Shown: positions 28,968 to 37,521, counted from the stretch's first letter. The stretch is DNA of 50,549 nt from Gaoshiqia sediminis (GCF_025907915.1 NZ_JAPAAF010000033.1:1-50549), one strand, 5' to 3'. A program made the numbers and translations. The notes: generated from the sequence alone by a model not told the origin.

Positions 28968-30188
28968 TTATGCATGAAGGGCTTTGGTTAATTTCATCCG
29001 ATATATTTTTACCAGGGGGTATAGGTACACCGTGAGCGTAAGCAGGAAAACGATAAGTACCTGCCGTGCAAATACAAACCATTGCGACGAGAAGTACATT
29101 ACCGCTTCAAAGCCGAATTGTTCGTAAGCTTCGGCGGCTTCGCCGGTAATGGGGATGGGATGGTAAACCAGGTATAGGATGAGCGGGTAGCTGATAGCAA
29201 AACCGGTGAACACGCCTACCAAGCCGATCAATGTGGTTTCGTAGAACAGGATTTTGGCCAGCCGGCTTTTTTGCATGCCAATGGCCACCATGATGCCCAT
29301 TTCCTTGCGGCGTTCGGCAATCATCATAATCACCGTTCCGAAAATACCGAAACCAACCAACAGGTATAGAATCCCTTTCGAGATATATGCGCCCGATCGG
29401 TCGGCATCAATCATGTTTTTGGTTACCGGATCCATCTCGTCCCAGGTCATCAGCTGGTAAGCGGAGCCCAGCTCCCGTTGTAATTGTTGTCTGGTCTGGC
29501 TGACATTTCCGTAGTCATCTACCATGAAAACCAGAGATGTCAGACGTTCGGGAACAGAAAAAAACTCCTGTGCGGCATTCAGGTCGATGTATCCGCCGAG
29601 GTTGTTCATGGTAGGGGCGGGGAATTTCAGGATGCCCCTTACCGGGAAAAGGGCGGCTGCACTGGCGCCGTGGTAGCCTTGGCTGATCATCACTAACGTG
29701 TCGCCCACCTGAATGCTCAGGTTTTTCGCCAGGTTTTTCGCCAGCAAAATTCCGTTGTCCCCCGGCTGCAGGTACGTTCCTTTTTCAATCCAATGAGACA
29801 GGCGGGTCATCCTGTTTTCTTTTTCAGGGTCAATGCCAATCAGTGCGGCCCCCTTGGTGTTGTTGCCGAACGACATCAGCGTAAATGACTCCAGCCGGGG
29901 AACAATTGCAGTAACTGTCGGTATTCTCCGGATTATCCGGTAAAGAGAATCGTTGGGCTGAAACGTGTTATCAATGGTTTTGTTTTCCCAGTATTCGGGA
30001 TGGTGCTGCTGGATGTAGCCGGAATAAAAACCTACCACGTTGTCGATCATTTTCGAATAGGTCCCTTCCTGCATCGAGGTCATGAATGTATTCAGCAGCA
30101 CCCCGAAAAAGATGGACGCCATGGTAATCAGCGTTCGCCGCTTGTTGCGCCAGATATTGCGCCAGGCTAATTTCAGGTCGGTATTCAT
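28968..30188 (-). CDS. FtsX-type ABC transporter permease (first copy)
   Basis: A 406-residue paralogue of the next permease, with the same four-helix plus periplasmic-domain topology. The N-terminus (LAWRNIWRNKRRTLITMASI) and the motif ERRKEMGIMVAIGMQKSRL match the FtsX family. Equal length and divergent periplasmic domains suggest a LolC/LolE-like heterodimer driven by the ATPase encoded downstream. There is no HlyD-type adaptor gene nearby, so this is not a standard MacAB-TolC pump. Confidence 0.88.
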   Translation of the reverse strand: MNTDLKLAWRNIWRNKRRTLITMASIFFGVLLNTFMTSMQEGTYSKMIDNVVGFYSGYIQQHHPEYWENKTIDNTFQPNDSLYRIIRRIPTVTAIVPRLESFTLMSFGNNTKGAALIGIDPEKENRMTRLSHWIEKGTYLQPGDNGILLAKNLAKNLSIQVGDTLVMISQGYHGASAAALFPVRGILKFPAPTMNNLGGYIDLNAAQEFFSVPERLTSLVFMVDDYGNVSQTRQQLQRELGSAYQLMTWDEMDPVTKNMIDADRSGAYISKGILYLLVGFGIFGTVIMMIAERRKEMGIMVAIGMQKSRLAKILFYETTLIGLVGVFTGFAISYPLILYLVYHPIPITGEAAEAYEQFGFEAVMYFSSQWFVFARQVLIVFLLTLTVYLYPLVKIYRMKLTKALHA

Positions 30189-30252
30189 GGTTTTCAGGTT
30201 GAAGTTTGATCAAGTTACAGGTTTCTTCCTATTGAAAGCAACGGAATCCGGA

Positions 30253-31002
30253 TTATTTGATCCGTTTCATGTTTTGGATAGAGAAAAACGACTCATCCAG
30301 CTTAACGTTGAATTTGATGTTTTCGAAAATCATGATTGTTTTTTGGCCGGGTTTGTCGGCTGGTATCATCTCCAGACGGGTGGGCATGATCCGGTCGTCC
30401 ATCCATTTGATGTCCGACAGGATTTCGGTGTTCACCAGCTCATCGTCTTCGTCGTAGAATTCGCCTTTCAGCGAGAGAAGGTCTTCCTCTGTGATCCACA
30501 TGACGATTCTCCCCCAAACAACGGCGGCATCTTCCAGTGGAACCAGTTCAATTTTGTAACAATTGTAACCTTCCAGTATTTCCATGCCAAGCAGTTTTTG
30601 GTCGTAATCCTTCACCAGCGACGATTCTTTTACCAAGTCGTCGTTGGTGAAATCCGATCCCATCCAGGATTGCATCATCATCGAGGGTGGAATTTTGATC
30701 ATCCGCTCGATGCTGGGCACCCAATTCCACATTTCGTTGTGGCGTTTCAGAAAAACCTGGCCCCGTTCTTTGGCCGGTTCCGTAATGTAGATCAGCGAAA
30801 ATTCTGTTCCCAGGGTCCAGTTTTTCATGGCAATGGTACGCGACCAGGTGGGGCGTTGGATGGTCATGCGGAGCATTCCCTCGCTGGAGGTGCCCCTGAA
30901 CTTTTCATCGGCCTGTTTGACGATGGCTTTTACGTCAATTTCCTGGGCCCGGGCATGATAAGCCGAAGCAAACAATGTAAGCAGGAGCAATAAGGTTTTC
31001 AT
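30253..31002 (-). CDS. LolA-like outer membrane lipoprotein-sorting protein
   Basis: A 249-residue periplasmic protein of the COG2834 group, related in fold to LolA, which ferries lipoproteins or lipids. A signal peptide (about residues 1-19, ending ARAQ) precedes strands such as GMLRMTIQRPTWSRTIAMKN and FLKRHNEMWNWVPSIERMIK, family hallmarks. It starts one base after the TetR stop and precedes the two FtsX permeases, so it is the likely periplasmic carrier between the ABC transporter and the barrel protein. Confidence 0.82.
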   Translation of the reverse strand: MKTLLLLLTLFASAYHARAQEIDVKAIVKQADEKFRGTSSEGMLRMTIQRPTWSRTIAMKNWTLGTEFSLIYITEPAKERGQVFLKRHNEMWNWVPSIERMIKIPPSMMMQSWMGSDFTNDDLVKESSLVKDYDQKLLGMEILEGYNCYKIELVPLEDAAVVWGRIVMWITEEDLLSLKGEFYDEDDELVNTEILSDIKWMDDRIMPTRLEMIPADKPGQKTIMIFENIKFNVKLDESFFSIQNMKRIK

Positions 31003-31003
31003 C

Positions 31004-31609
31004 TCAGTTGGTTTTATCGGGTTGATGACTGATTAAACGAAAGCAGGCCGCGATAGTTTTTTCCTCAAAATCGGCTAGTGGAAAAAAATCAGGGGAGGTG
31101 ACCAGCACCAACGCGGTGCCTTTGATCAAGGAAGAGATGGCCAGCAGGTCGCCATCGGGGTCGCAGCTGCCTTGCGATTCGATGAATTCGCGCATCAATC
31201 GGCCAAACTCATGGCCCTTACCGGCGTATTTCCGGGTAAACGATTCGAGCATGTGCGGCTGAAAAATCAAGGCGTAATATAGCTTCCAAAATTGCCGGTT
31301 TTCGCTGGTGGAACGCAAGGTGTTCCGAATGAAAGTAATAAACTCATCCCGGCTTAGAATACCATCGTGGTTGAGGTCGAACTGTGAGTAGATGTTATCG
31401 AACGCCTGATGGCTGATTTCTTCCAGAATGTCGTTTTTACTTTCGAAATAATTGTAAACAAGGCCTTTCGAAATGCCTGCCTTTTTGGTGATCTGGCTGA
31501 TTGACGTTGCATGGAACCCGTTTGTGGCGAAAAGTTCTAACGCAACATCCAAGATTAGTTTCTTCTTTTCTTTTCTGATGTGTTCCAATTGTTCTTCGGT
31601 CCTGGGCAT
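31004..31609 (-). CDS. TetR-family regulator with an internal EF-hand
   Basis: A 201-residue TetR-type repressor. The N-terminal helix-turn-helix spans about residues 18-62 (FHATSISQITKKAGISKGLV and YNYF). Residues 78-89 read DLNHDGILSRDE, a textbook EF-hand calcium loop (Asp1, Asn3, Asp5, Gly6, Leu8, Ser9, Glu12), flanked by suitable helices AFDNIYSQF and FITFIRNTL. The C-terminal helical ligand domain follows. It heads the LolA/FtsX/ABC/barrel operon and its own promoter carries matching dyads, so autorepression is likely. Calcium binding is inferred from sequence alone. Confidence 0.88.
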   Translation of the reverse strand: MPRTEEQLEHIRKEKKKLILDVALELFATNGFHATSISQITKKAGISKGLVYNYFESKNDILEEISHQAFDNIYSQFDLNHDGILSRDEFITFIRNTLRSTSENRQFWKLYYALIFQPHMLESFTRKYAGKGHEFGRLMREFIESQGSCDPDGDLLAISSLIKGTALVLVTSPDFFPLADFEEKTIAACFRLISHQPDKTN

Positions 31610-31624
31610 GTTTTTTCTTTTTTA

Positions 31625-31642
31625 TGACTAAACGGTTGGTCA
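31625..31642. promoter_or_regulatory. TetR operator O1
   Basis: TGACTAAACGGTTGGTCA is an imperfect 18-bp dyad (7 of 9 positions symmetric) that overlaps the end of the -7 box of the tetR promoter and the expected start site. It shares the pattern TGAC(C/T)..(T)TGGTCA with the upstream dyad O2, so both are probable sites for the adjacent TetR protein. Confidence 0.6.
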
Positions 31643-31672
31643 AAGGTACGATGTGGTAGCCTTGCTTTTCAA
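31641..31672 (-). promoter_or_regulatory. Bacteroidota-type promoter of the tetR operon
   Basis: On the minus strand, TTG (31670-31672) is followed after 21 bases by TACCTTTG (31641-31648), an exact match to the -7 consensus TAnnTTTG. The ATG of tetR at 31609 is 31 bases downstream. It drives the whole six-gene minus-strand operon. Confidence 0.65.
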
Positions 31673-31698
31673 GTATTTTAGGTTAACGGATTGTTAAG

Positions 31699-31716
31699 AA
31701 TGACCACTTGGTCATT
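31699..31716. promoter_or_regulatory. TetR operator O2
   Basis: AATGACCACTTGGTCATT is a perfect dyad: eight-base arms with a two-base centre. Its centre is 74 bases from that of O1, close to seven helical turns, so two bound dimers would face the same side of the DNA. It could also affect the plus-strand oxidoreductase gene at 31835. Confidence 0.6.
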
Positions 31717-31834
31717 ATTTGCTTTTGTAAAAATCGATTGACATATACTGGCATAGCTTTTCTATGCTTTCTTACAAATCTACTATCTTTACTGACCGTA
31801 GAATTTTCATGATCCAATAAAATGACAAACCGAT

Positions 31835-33154
31835 ATGAACGAAACTGACAGAAGAAATTTCTTAAAGCAATCGGCCGTGCTGGCTGCTGGCGTTGCTGCT
31901 GTTCCTACTTTGCTGAACGCTGGTTGTTCTCCTAACGAAAAAGTGAATGTAGGCTTGATCGGCTGCCGGGGAATGGGCTTCAATAACCTGGAATCATTCC
32001 TGAAAAACGACCATGTGGAATGTGTTGCCCTTTGTGATGTGGACAGGCGCGTGCTGGATTTGCGTGCCGCCGAAGTTGAAAAGAAAACGGGCAAGAAACC
32101 ATTGCTCTACAGTGATTTCCGTCAACTGATCGAGAATAAGGACATTGATGCGGTAATCATTGGCACCCCCGACCATTGGCATTGTCTGCCCATGGTGTAC
32201 GCTTCGGAGGCGGGCAAGCATGTGTATGTTGAAAAACCAATTGCAGCCACCATTGAAGAATGCAACGTGATGGTTGCTGCCCAAAAGCGATATAAAAACG
32301 TGGTGCAGGTGGGGCAGTGGCAGCGCAGCCATCAGCACTGGCGCGATGCGGTTGATTATATCCAGGCAGGTAACCTGGGGCGGGTTCGTTCGGTCCGTTC
32401 ATGGTCGAACGTGGGATGGAAAACCTCGATCCCGGTGGAGCCGGACACCGAAGCTCCCGAAGGTGTGGATTACGACTTTTGGCTGGGGCCTGCCCCCAAG
32501 CGCCCGTTCAACAAAAACCGGTTTCATGCCTCGTTTCGCTGGTACTGGGACTATGCGGGCGGCGTAATGACCGATTGGGGAGTACATTTGCTCGACTTCG
32601 CCTTGTTCGGTATGAACCAGTATGTGCCCAAATCAGTAATGGCCGTTGGGGGCAAATATGCTTTTCCCGAGGATGCCATGGAAACCCCCGACACCATGAC
32701 CACCGTGTATGATTTTGGCGATTTCAACCTGGTGTGGGATCATACCATTGGTATTTACGGGGCTAATTACAAACAGCGCGGCCACGGCGTGGCTTTTGTC
32801 GGCGAATACGGTACGTTGGTGATTGACCGTTCGGGCTGGGAAGTAATCCCGGAAACCAAGAGTACCAGCGCCAAAGAAGGATTTGCCGGACTTGAGCTGC
32901 AAAAAGTGCAGGGAGATGGTCTGGATTTACATGTGCGCAATTTTCTGGATTGCATTAAAAATGGCAAAACGCCCAATTGCGACATCGAAACCGGCGCCCA
33001 CATTGCCCGCATTGCTCACCTGGGAAATATTGCCTACCGAACCGGACGCAAAGTTTTTTGGAACCACGAGAAGCAGGAATTCGAAAACGATCCTGAAGCC
33101 AACGAATTGGTGAAAGCCCGATACCGTGCCCCTTGGACCTTGCCGAAGGTGTAA
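31835..33154 (+). CDS. Tat-exported Gfo/Idh/MocA family oxidoreductase
   Basis: A 439-residue predicted NAD(P)-dependent oxidoreductase, distinct from the one at 13598. The N-terminus has a twin-arginine signal (DRRNFLKQS, Arg6-Arg7) and Cys31 in LNAGC, a weak lipobox. The nucleotide motif is VGLIGCRGMG (about residues 39-48), the EKP motif is in HVYVEKPIA near 137, and TDWGVHLLDFALFG lies in the substrate domain. It probably acts on a sugar or sugar derivative in the periplasm. It is convergent with the rhamnosidase gene, which may hint at the glycan context. Confidence 0.86.
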   Translation: MNETDRRNFLKQSAVLAAGVAAVPTLLNAGCSPNEKVNVGLIGCRGMGFNNLESFLKNDHVECVALCDVDRRVLDLRAAEVEKKTGKKPLLYSDFRQLIENKDIDAVIIGTPDHWHCLPMVYASEAGKHVYVEKPIAATIEECNVMVAAQKRYKNVVQVGQWQRSHQHWRDAVDYIQAGNLGRVRSVRSWSNVGWKTSIPVEPDTEAPEGVDYDFWLGPAPKRPFNKNRFHASFRWYWDYAGGVMTDWGVHLLDFALFGMNQYVPKSVMAVGGKYAFPEDAMETPDTMTTVYDFGDFNLVWDHTIGIYGANYKQRGHGVAFVGEYGTLVIDRSGWEVIPETKSTSAKEGFAGLELQKVQGDGLDLHVRNFLDCIKNGKTPNCDIETGAHIARIAHLGNIAYRTGRKVFWNHEKQEFENDPEANELVKARYRAPWTLPKV

Positions 33155-33170
33155 TATTCTGAAAATAGTA

Positions 33171-33209
33171 AGAGGGGTGCCAATGGCTTTTTTTGACACC
33201 CCTCTTTTA
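33171..33209. terminator. bidirectional terminator between convergent genes
   Basis: The nine-base arms AGAGGGGTG (33171-33179) and CACCCCTCT (33197-33205) pair perfectly and are followed by TTT. The loop holds a run of seven T residues. It can serve both the oxidoreductase (+) and the rhamnosidase (-). Confidence 0.75.
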
Positions 33210-33233
33210 TGCTCAAACTGTACTTGAATTTTT

Positions 33234-35951
33234 TTAATTTGCCGAAAACTGCCACAACCCGGAACCAACTTTTACGATGACGTAACCCTCTTCCGATCCA
33301 ACCAATTCCAGATCTTTGTGTCCTGTTATACTCCTTCCGCTTTCCTTTACTTTTGAAGCATCAGTAGCCGGAACGTAAACGGTAGCGGTGGTATTCACCG
33401 GGATTTCCACATTCAGGTTTAGTCTTCCGCCGATACGCTCCCAAGCCGAGCTTACCTTGCCGTAATAGGTTTCGAGCGTGGCTTTGGCATGTGTAAGTTT
33501 ATTGCTTACCTGCGGTTTTATCCGAATCGCCTTGTAGCCCGGTTGTTCCTCGTCGGTATCGATGCCGGTCACCACACGGTAGAGCCAATCTCCAATTGCC
33601 CCATAGGCATAGTGGTTGAAGGAGTTCATGGATGGGGTCTGGAAGCTGCCGTCGGGTTTGATGCCGTCCCAGCGTTCCCAAATGGTAGTAGCGCCCATGG
33701 TAACCGGATATAGCCACGACGGATAGGATTTTTGCAACAACAGGTCGTAGGCCACATCATTATAACCGAACCGCGAAAGCACATGACACAGGTATGGGGT
33801 GCCCAGGAACCCGGTAGTTAGGTGGGTGTCGTAAGCCCGGATATTTTCCACAAGCCGCTGGGCCGCTTGCACCCTCATATTTTCCGGGAGCATGTCGAAA
33901 TGCAGTGCCAGTACATAAGCTGTTTGGGTACCCGAAACCAGGCGTCCGCTGGCTGTTGCGTATTCATGGAGGAAGGCCGATTTGATTTCTTGTAAAAGAG
34001 CTTCGTAGGCCTCTGCATCAGCATCATTTCCCAATACACGGGCGGCGTTAATTAACAGTTGCGTAGAGTGCGCAAAGAAGCATTGGGCAATCAGGTTTTT
34101 ATCGGTAACGGCCGATAGCCCTGAGTTGTCGTCAAATGGGCGGTAAAACAGCCAGTCGCCAAACGAAAATTTTGGGGACCAGAGATTATTCTGACTGACA
34201 CTGCGGATATAGTCCACCCATTTTTTCATGCTTTCATATTGGGATTCCAACAACGGTTTGTCGCCGTAAGCCAGGTACATGGCCCAGGGGGCAATGGTGG
34301 CCACGTCGCCCCAACCGGGGCTGCACTGGCCGTTGTTCAGCACATCGGGGACCACAAAGGGAACACCTCCGTCGGGGTATTGATCTGCCGCTACATCTTT
34401 CATCCATTTGTTGAAGAAACTGTGCACCCGGAAGTTGAAACTGGCGGTGCGGGCAAAAGCCTGCGCGTCGCCGGTCCAGCCCAAGCGTTCGTCGCGCTGA
34501 GGGCAATCGGTTGGCACATCTACAAAGTTGCCGCGCTGCCCCCATTGGATATTTTGCTGAAGCTTGTTCACCAGATCATCGGAGCAGGAGAATGTGCCGG
34601 TAAGCACCATGTCGGAATACAAGGCGGTAGCGGTAAAATTTTCGGCCTTCAGTTCACCGGGATAACCTTCCACCTTGATGAAGCGAAACCCTTGCCAGGT
34701 AAACCGGGGCTCAAATTCTTCCACACCTTCTCCTTTCAGGATAAAGGTGTTTTTCTGTTTGGCCGAGCGCAAACTTTCAGTATAGAAGTTTCCGTCTTTG
34801 TCAAGCACTTCCGAGTGGAAAATGCTGATTTGGTTGCCCGCGTTGCCCGATGCCTTCATTTTGACCCAGCCAACCAGGTTTTGCCCAAAGTCGATCACTT
34901 TTTCACCTGTTGGGGTAGTCAGTATTTTTACAGGTTTAAATACCTCGCGTTTGCGTACCGGTTCGTTTTTAGTGGCCACCAGGTTGATTACCGGATAGTT
35001 GGCCAGTCGGATGTTCTCCCAGTCGGTATCGTTGTACCCAGGCATTGTCCAGCCTGCTTTTTCGAGGCGGGCATCGTAGGTTTCGCCGTGGTAGATCTCG
35101 GAATACTGTATGGGGCCGGTTGATGAGCGCCACGATCCATCCGAAATTACATTTTCAACTGAGCCATCGGTATAAATAATCTGCATCTGAAAGAGCAGGG
35201 ACAGATTCTCGCCATAGAAGTTTTTCTGACCGTCGAAACCGATATTGCCGCGGTACCATCCGTTTCCAAGCGTTACGCCGACGGCGTTTTTGCCGTCCAG
35301 CAGCAGATTGGTCACATCGTAAGTTTGGTATTGCAGGCGTTTGTTGTATGATGTCCAGCCAGGGGCCAGGCAAATGTCACCCACACGTTTGCCATTGATC
35401 TCGGCTTCGTACATGCCACGTGCGGTGATAAAAGCCACAGCCAGTTTCACCTTCTTATTGGTTGTAAATTCTTTTCGGAAGATCGGGGAAGGGCGGTTCT
35501 CCGGTTCGCGTACAGTGGATTCAATCCACTTGGCTGTCCAGTTTTCTGGTCCCATGATACCCATCACCCAAAAGGCAGGCTCGCTCCATTTCGACATCTT
35601 GTCGTTCTGGTCCCAGGCACGAACTTGCCAGTAGTATTTGCGTCCCGGTTTCAGTGTACTGCCGGTAAATTGTACATATACCGACTGGTCGGACGGAATC
35701 TTGCCGGTATGGAAAATCAGGTTGGCGCCCCTCAGCAGGGAGTTTAAATCTTCGCTGACCCGGATTTCGAAGGCGCTTTGGGTGACATTCCGTTTGGATG
35801 ACTGTAGCTGCCAGCTTAGCCTGGGATACATTTCGCTGATCCCAACCGGGTTGACTTTATTCTCGACCAACAATCCGGAAACGCTGATTTGCGCGAAGAT
35901 GAATGAGGTAAGGCATTGAAAGGCAAAAGCAAGAAAAATAGTTTTTTTCAT
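33234..35951 (-). CDS. family 78 alpha-L-rhamnosidase
   Basis: A 905-residue exported glycoside hydrolase that removes terminal alpha-L-rhamnose from plant or algal glycans and glycosides. A signal peptide (about residues 1-20, ending FAQ) is followed by an N-terminal fibronectin-like domain (WQLQSSKRN), the beta-sandwich Bac_rhamnosid_N region, and the (alpha/alpha)6 catalytic barrel, with the signature DCPQRDERLGWTGDAQ at about 478-495, where the acidic catalytic residues lie. A C-terminal beta domain closes the protein. No lipobox or type IX domain is seen, so it is probably periplasmic. Confidence 0.93.
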   Translation of the reverse strand: MKKTIFLAFAFQCLTSFIFAQISVSGLLVENKVNPVGISEMYPRLSWQLQSSKRNVTQSAFEIRVSEDLNSLLRGANLIFHTGKIPSDQSVYVQFTGSTLKPGRKYYWQVRAWDQNDKMSKWSEPAFWVMGIMGPENWTAKWIESTVREPENRPSPIFRKEFTTNKKVKLAVAFITARGMYEAEINGKRVGDICLAPGWTSYNKRLQYQTYDVTNLLLDGKNAVGVTLGNGWYRGNIGFDGQKNFYGENLSLLFQMQIIYTDGSVENVISDGSWRSSTGPIQYSEIYHGETYDARLEKAGWTMPGYNDTDWENIRLANYPVINLVATKNEPVRKREVFKPVKILTTPTGEKVIDFGQNLVGWVKMKASGNAGNQISIFHSEVLDKDGNFYTESLRSAKQKNTFILKGEGVEEFEPRFTWQGFRFIKVEGYPGELKAENFTATALYSDMVLTGTFSCSDDLVNKLQQNIQWGQRGNFVDVPTDCPQRDERLGWTGDAQAFARTASFNFRVHSFFNKWMKDVAADQYPDGGVPFVVPDVLNNGQCSPGWGDVATIAPWAMYLAYGDKPLLESQYESMKKWVDYIRSVSQNNLWSPKFSFGDWLFYRPFDDNSGLSAVTDKNLIAQCFFAHSTQLLINAARVLGNDADAEAYEALLQEIKSAFLHEYATASGRLVSGTQTAYVLALHFDMLPENMRVQAAQRLVENIRAYDTHLTTGFLGTPYLCHVLSRFGYNDVAYDLLLQKSYPSWLYPVTMGATTIWERWDGIKPDGSFQTPSMNSFNHYAYGAIGDWLYRVVTGIDTDEEQPGYKAIRIKPQVSNKLTHAKATLETYYGKVSSAWERIGGRLNLNVEIPVNTTATVYVPATDASKVKESGRSITGHKDLELVGSEEGYVIVKVGSGLWQFSAN

Positions 35952-36194
35952 AGTCGTTTCAGTTAGATTTTCCTGAATAGCAAAAATCTGTCGTTAGGTT
36001 TTTAGAAATCTCAAGATACAAAAGAAAACATGTTTTTTGAAATTGCTATCAGGTTGTTTCCTGTTTTAAAAAATAGGTTTTGAAATCAAACGGATTTGGC
36101 GGCCTTTCATTTTCCTGGTCACTTATAAAAAACGCACATTTAGGTTGGTAACAGTATATCTCTGCATGTCGTAAAAGATTCAAAATCAATAACG

Positions 36195-36623
36195 ATGAAA
36201 GCAATAGTTGTTTTTTTGATTTGCGTTTTTATGGCAGTTAATACCTATAGTCAAGACCGTCGTGCAGAAAATGAGTTTGCACGGAATTTTTATTTGGAAA
36301 GAAGTGCAAAGCAAAGCAGAACTGGATTGATATTATTGGGAACAGGTACGGCATTCTTGGTTGTTGGGGCTGCGGGCTTTGATTCGAGTTGGGAACATGG
36401 TTCAGCGTCTCAAACCGATGTTTTTGGTTTTATTATTCTTGCGGGGGTTGTTGCCGACTTAACCAGTATTCCCGTTCTTATTAGTGCTGGAGTAAATAAG
36501 CGCCGTGCGATGAAAATTACGGTTTCTTTAAATAACTTAAATGGGCAGTATCCCCAAAGCATACGAGGGTGCATATCATCAATTGCATACCATCCGGGGC
36601 TAACATTAATAATTAGGTTGTGA
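36195..36623 (+). CDS. small exported or membrane protein, unknown function
   Basis: A 142-residue protein with an N-terminal signal peptide (about 1-20, ending TYSQ) and two later hydrophobic segments (about residues 48-63, LILLGTGTAFLVVGAAG, and 78-100, FGFIILAGVVADLTSIPVLI). It resembles short two-span proteins found widely in Bacteroidota with a GVVADLTSIPxxISAG pattern. No function is known. It sits alone between the rhamnosidase and phosphatase genes. Confidence 0.6.
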   Translation: MKAIVVFLICVFMAVNTYSQDRRAENEFARNFYLERSAKQSRTGLILLGTGTAFLVVGAAGFDSSWEHGSASQTDVFGFIILAGVVADLTSIPVLISAGVNKRRAMKITVSLNNLNGQYPQSIRGCISSIAYHPGLTLIIRL

Positions 36624-36697
36624 TGTTTGCACCTGGCTGATAGCCATGGTTTTCCTTCAGTCGTGAAACCAGTTGTAATTTTCGGGAAGATTTTTCT

Positions 36698-37381
36698 TCA
36701 CCTTCCTTGGATTCCCGGATATAACAAATCTACCCGGCTGCTTTGCCAATATTCGCCTGTGTGAGTGTCCATGATCGTCAGATAGCCGCCAGTCCAGCCA
36801 GCCCCGGTGTCGAGCATCCAGATGTCGTTTAGCTGAATGGGCTCTGTGGTGCCAAATGTTTGCGTGGGGGTATGGCCTACAAAAACGCGTTGGTAGCAGG
36901 TAAGTTTTTGGCCGATGGCGCGGTTGTCCCAGGCATTGGCTACTAATGTGCGATCCCAGATCAGGTCGTGCAGTGCTTGCCGGCTGACCGGTAAATTCGG
37001 GTCGAAGCCGCCGTGTACAAACAGTAGGTTTTCGGATTCGAACCAGGGCAGGGCCTTTTTCAGGAAATAGAGGTGCTGCTCAGGGATACCTGCAGCATAG
37101 CTTTTGACGGTTGCCGCGCCTCCTTGCACCAGCCATACAGAGGGGGCCAGACCTTTTTCCATCCAGTTCAGCGCCCACTGGTCGTGGTTGCCCAGGATAT
37201 ACACCAGGTTTTTGATGCTCATCAGCTTGTCGATGCTTTCTTTTACCTCGGGCCACCCATCGCACACATCGCCCAGGCAAATCAGCTGATCGTCTCCGCG
37301 CGAAAAGCCCGATTTTTGCAGGCATTCCTGCAAGGCCCTGCAAGCGCCGTGAATGTCGCCTATGACAAACTGTTTTCCCAC
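36698..37381 (-). CDS. calcineurin-like metallophosphoesterase
   Basis: A 227-residue protein phosphatase-like enzyme of the PrpA/bis(5'-nucleosyl)-tetraphosphatase type. The dimetal ligands are visible: GDIHG (Asp8, His10), GDVCDGW (Asp37), GNHDQ (Asn66, His67), and later VHGGF and GHTPT. It is cytoplasmic, with no signal. It is divergent from the RtcB RNA ligase gene with overlapping promoter space, so a link to RNA or nucleotide end repair is possible but unproven; a serine/threonine or diadenosine phosphatase role is equally likely. Confidence 0.85.
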   Translation of the reverse strand: MGKQFVIGDIHGACRALQECLQKSGFSRGDDQLICLGDVCDGWPEVKESIDKLMSIKNLVYILGNHDQWALNWMEKGLAPSVWLVQGGAATVKSYAAGIPEQHLYFLKKALPWFESENLLFVHGGFDPNLPVSRQALHDLIWDRTLVANAWDNRAIGQKLTCYQRVFVGHTPTQTFGTTEPIQLNDIWMLDTGAGWTGGYLTIMDTHTGEYWQSSRVDLLYPGIQGR

Positions 37382-37384
37382 AAA

Positions 37385-37392
37385 TAACTTTG
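37385..37392 (+). promoter_or_regulatory. candidate -7 box of the rtcB promoter
   Basis: TAACTTTG is an exact match to TAnnTTTG and lies about 130 bases before the likely rtcB start. No TTG stands 19-21 bases upstream. The element is three bases from the divergent phosphatase start codon. Confidence 0.4.
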
Positions 37393-37521
37393 TTTTTGAA
37401 CCTTTTACGAAACAGGAATCTTGAAGTTAACGCAATTCAAAGCTGGTTTTCGCTTCTTCGAAATACAACCATAATCGGGGGCACATCGTTTAAAACAGTA
37501 CTTTTGGTTGGTGTAGAAGTA

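Noticed and set aside
30082-30993. 303-residue plus-strand open frame antisense to the LolA-like gene
   Set aside because: The minus-strand frame has a signal peptide and family motifs and fits the operon; the antisense frame shows low-complexity Phe/His-rich sequence typical of a shadow.
36624-36697. Terminator between the small membrane gene and the phosphatase
   Set aside because: Only a weak TGGCT/AGCCA hairpin with a three-base loop and a TTTTCC tail is present, too little to call.
37390-37521. N-terminal 44-residue extension of RtcB
   Set aside because: It has no family likeness and its start codon lies inside the candidate -7 box; the methionine at 37522 or 37528 gives the normal start.
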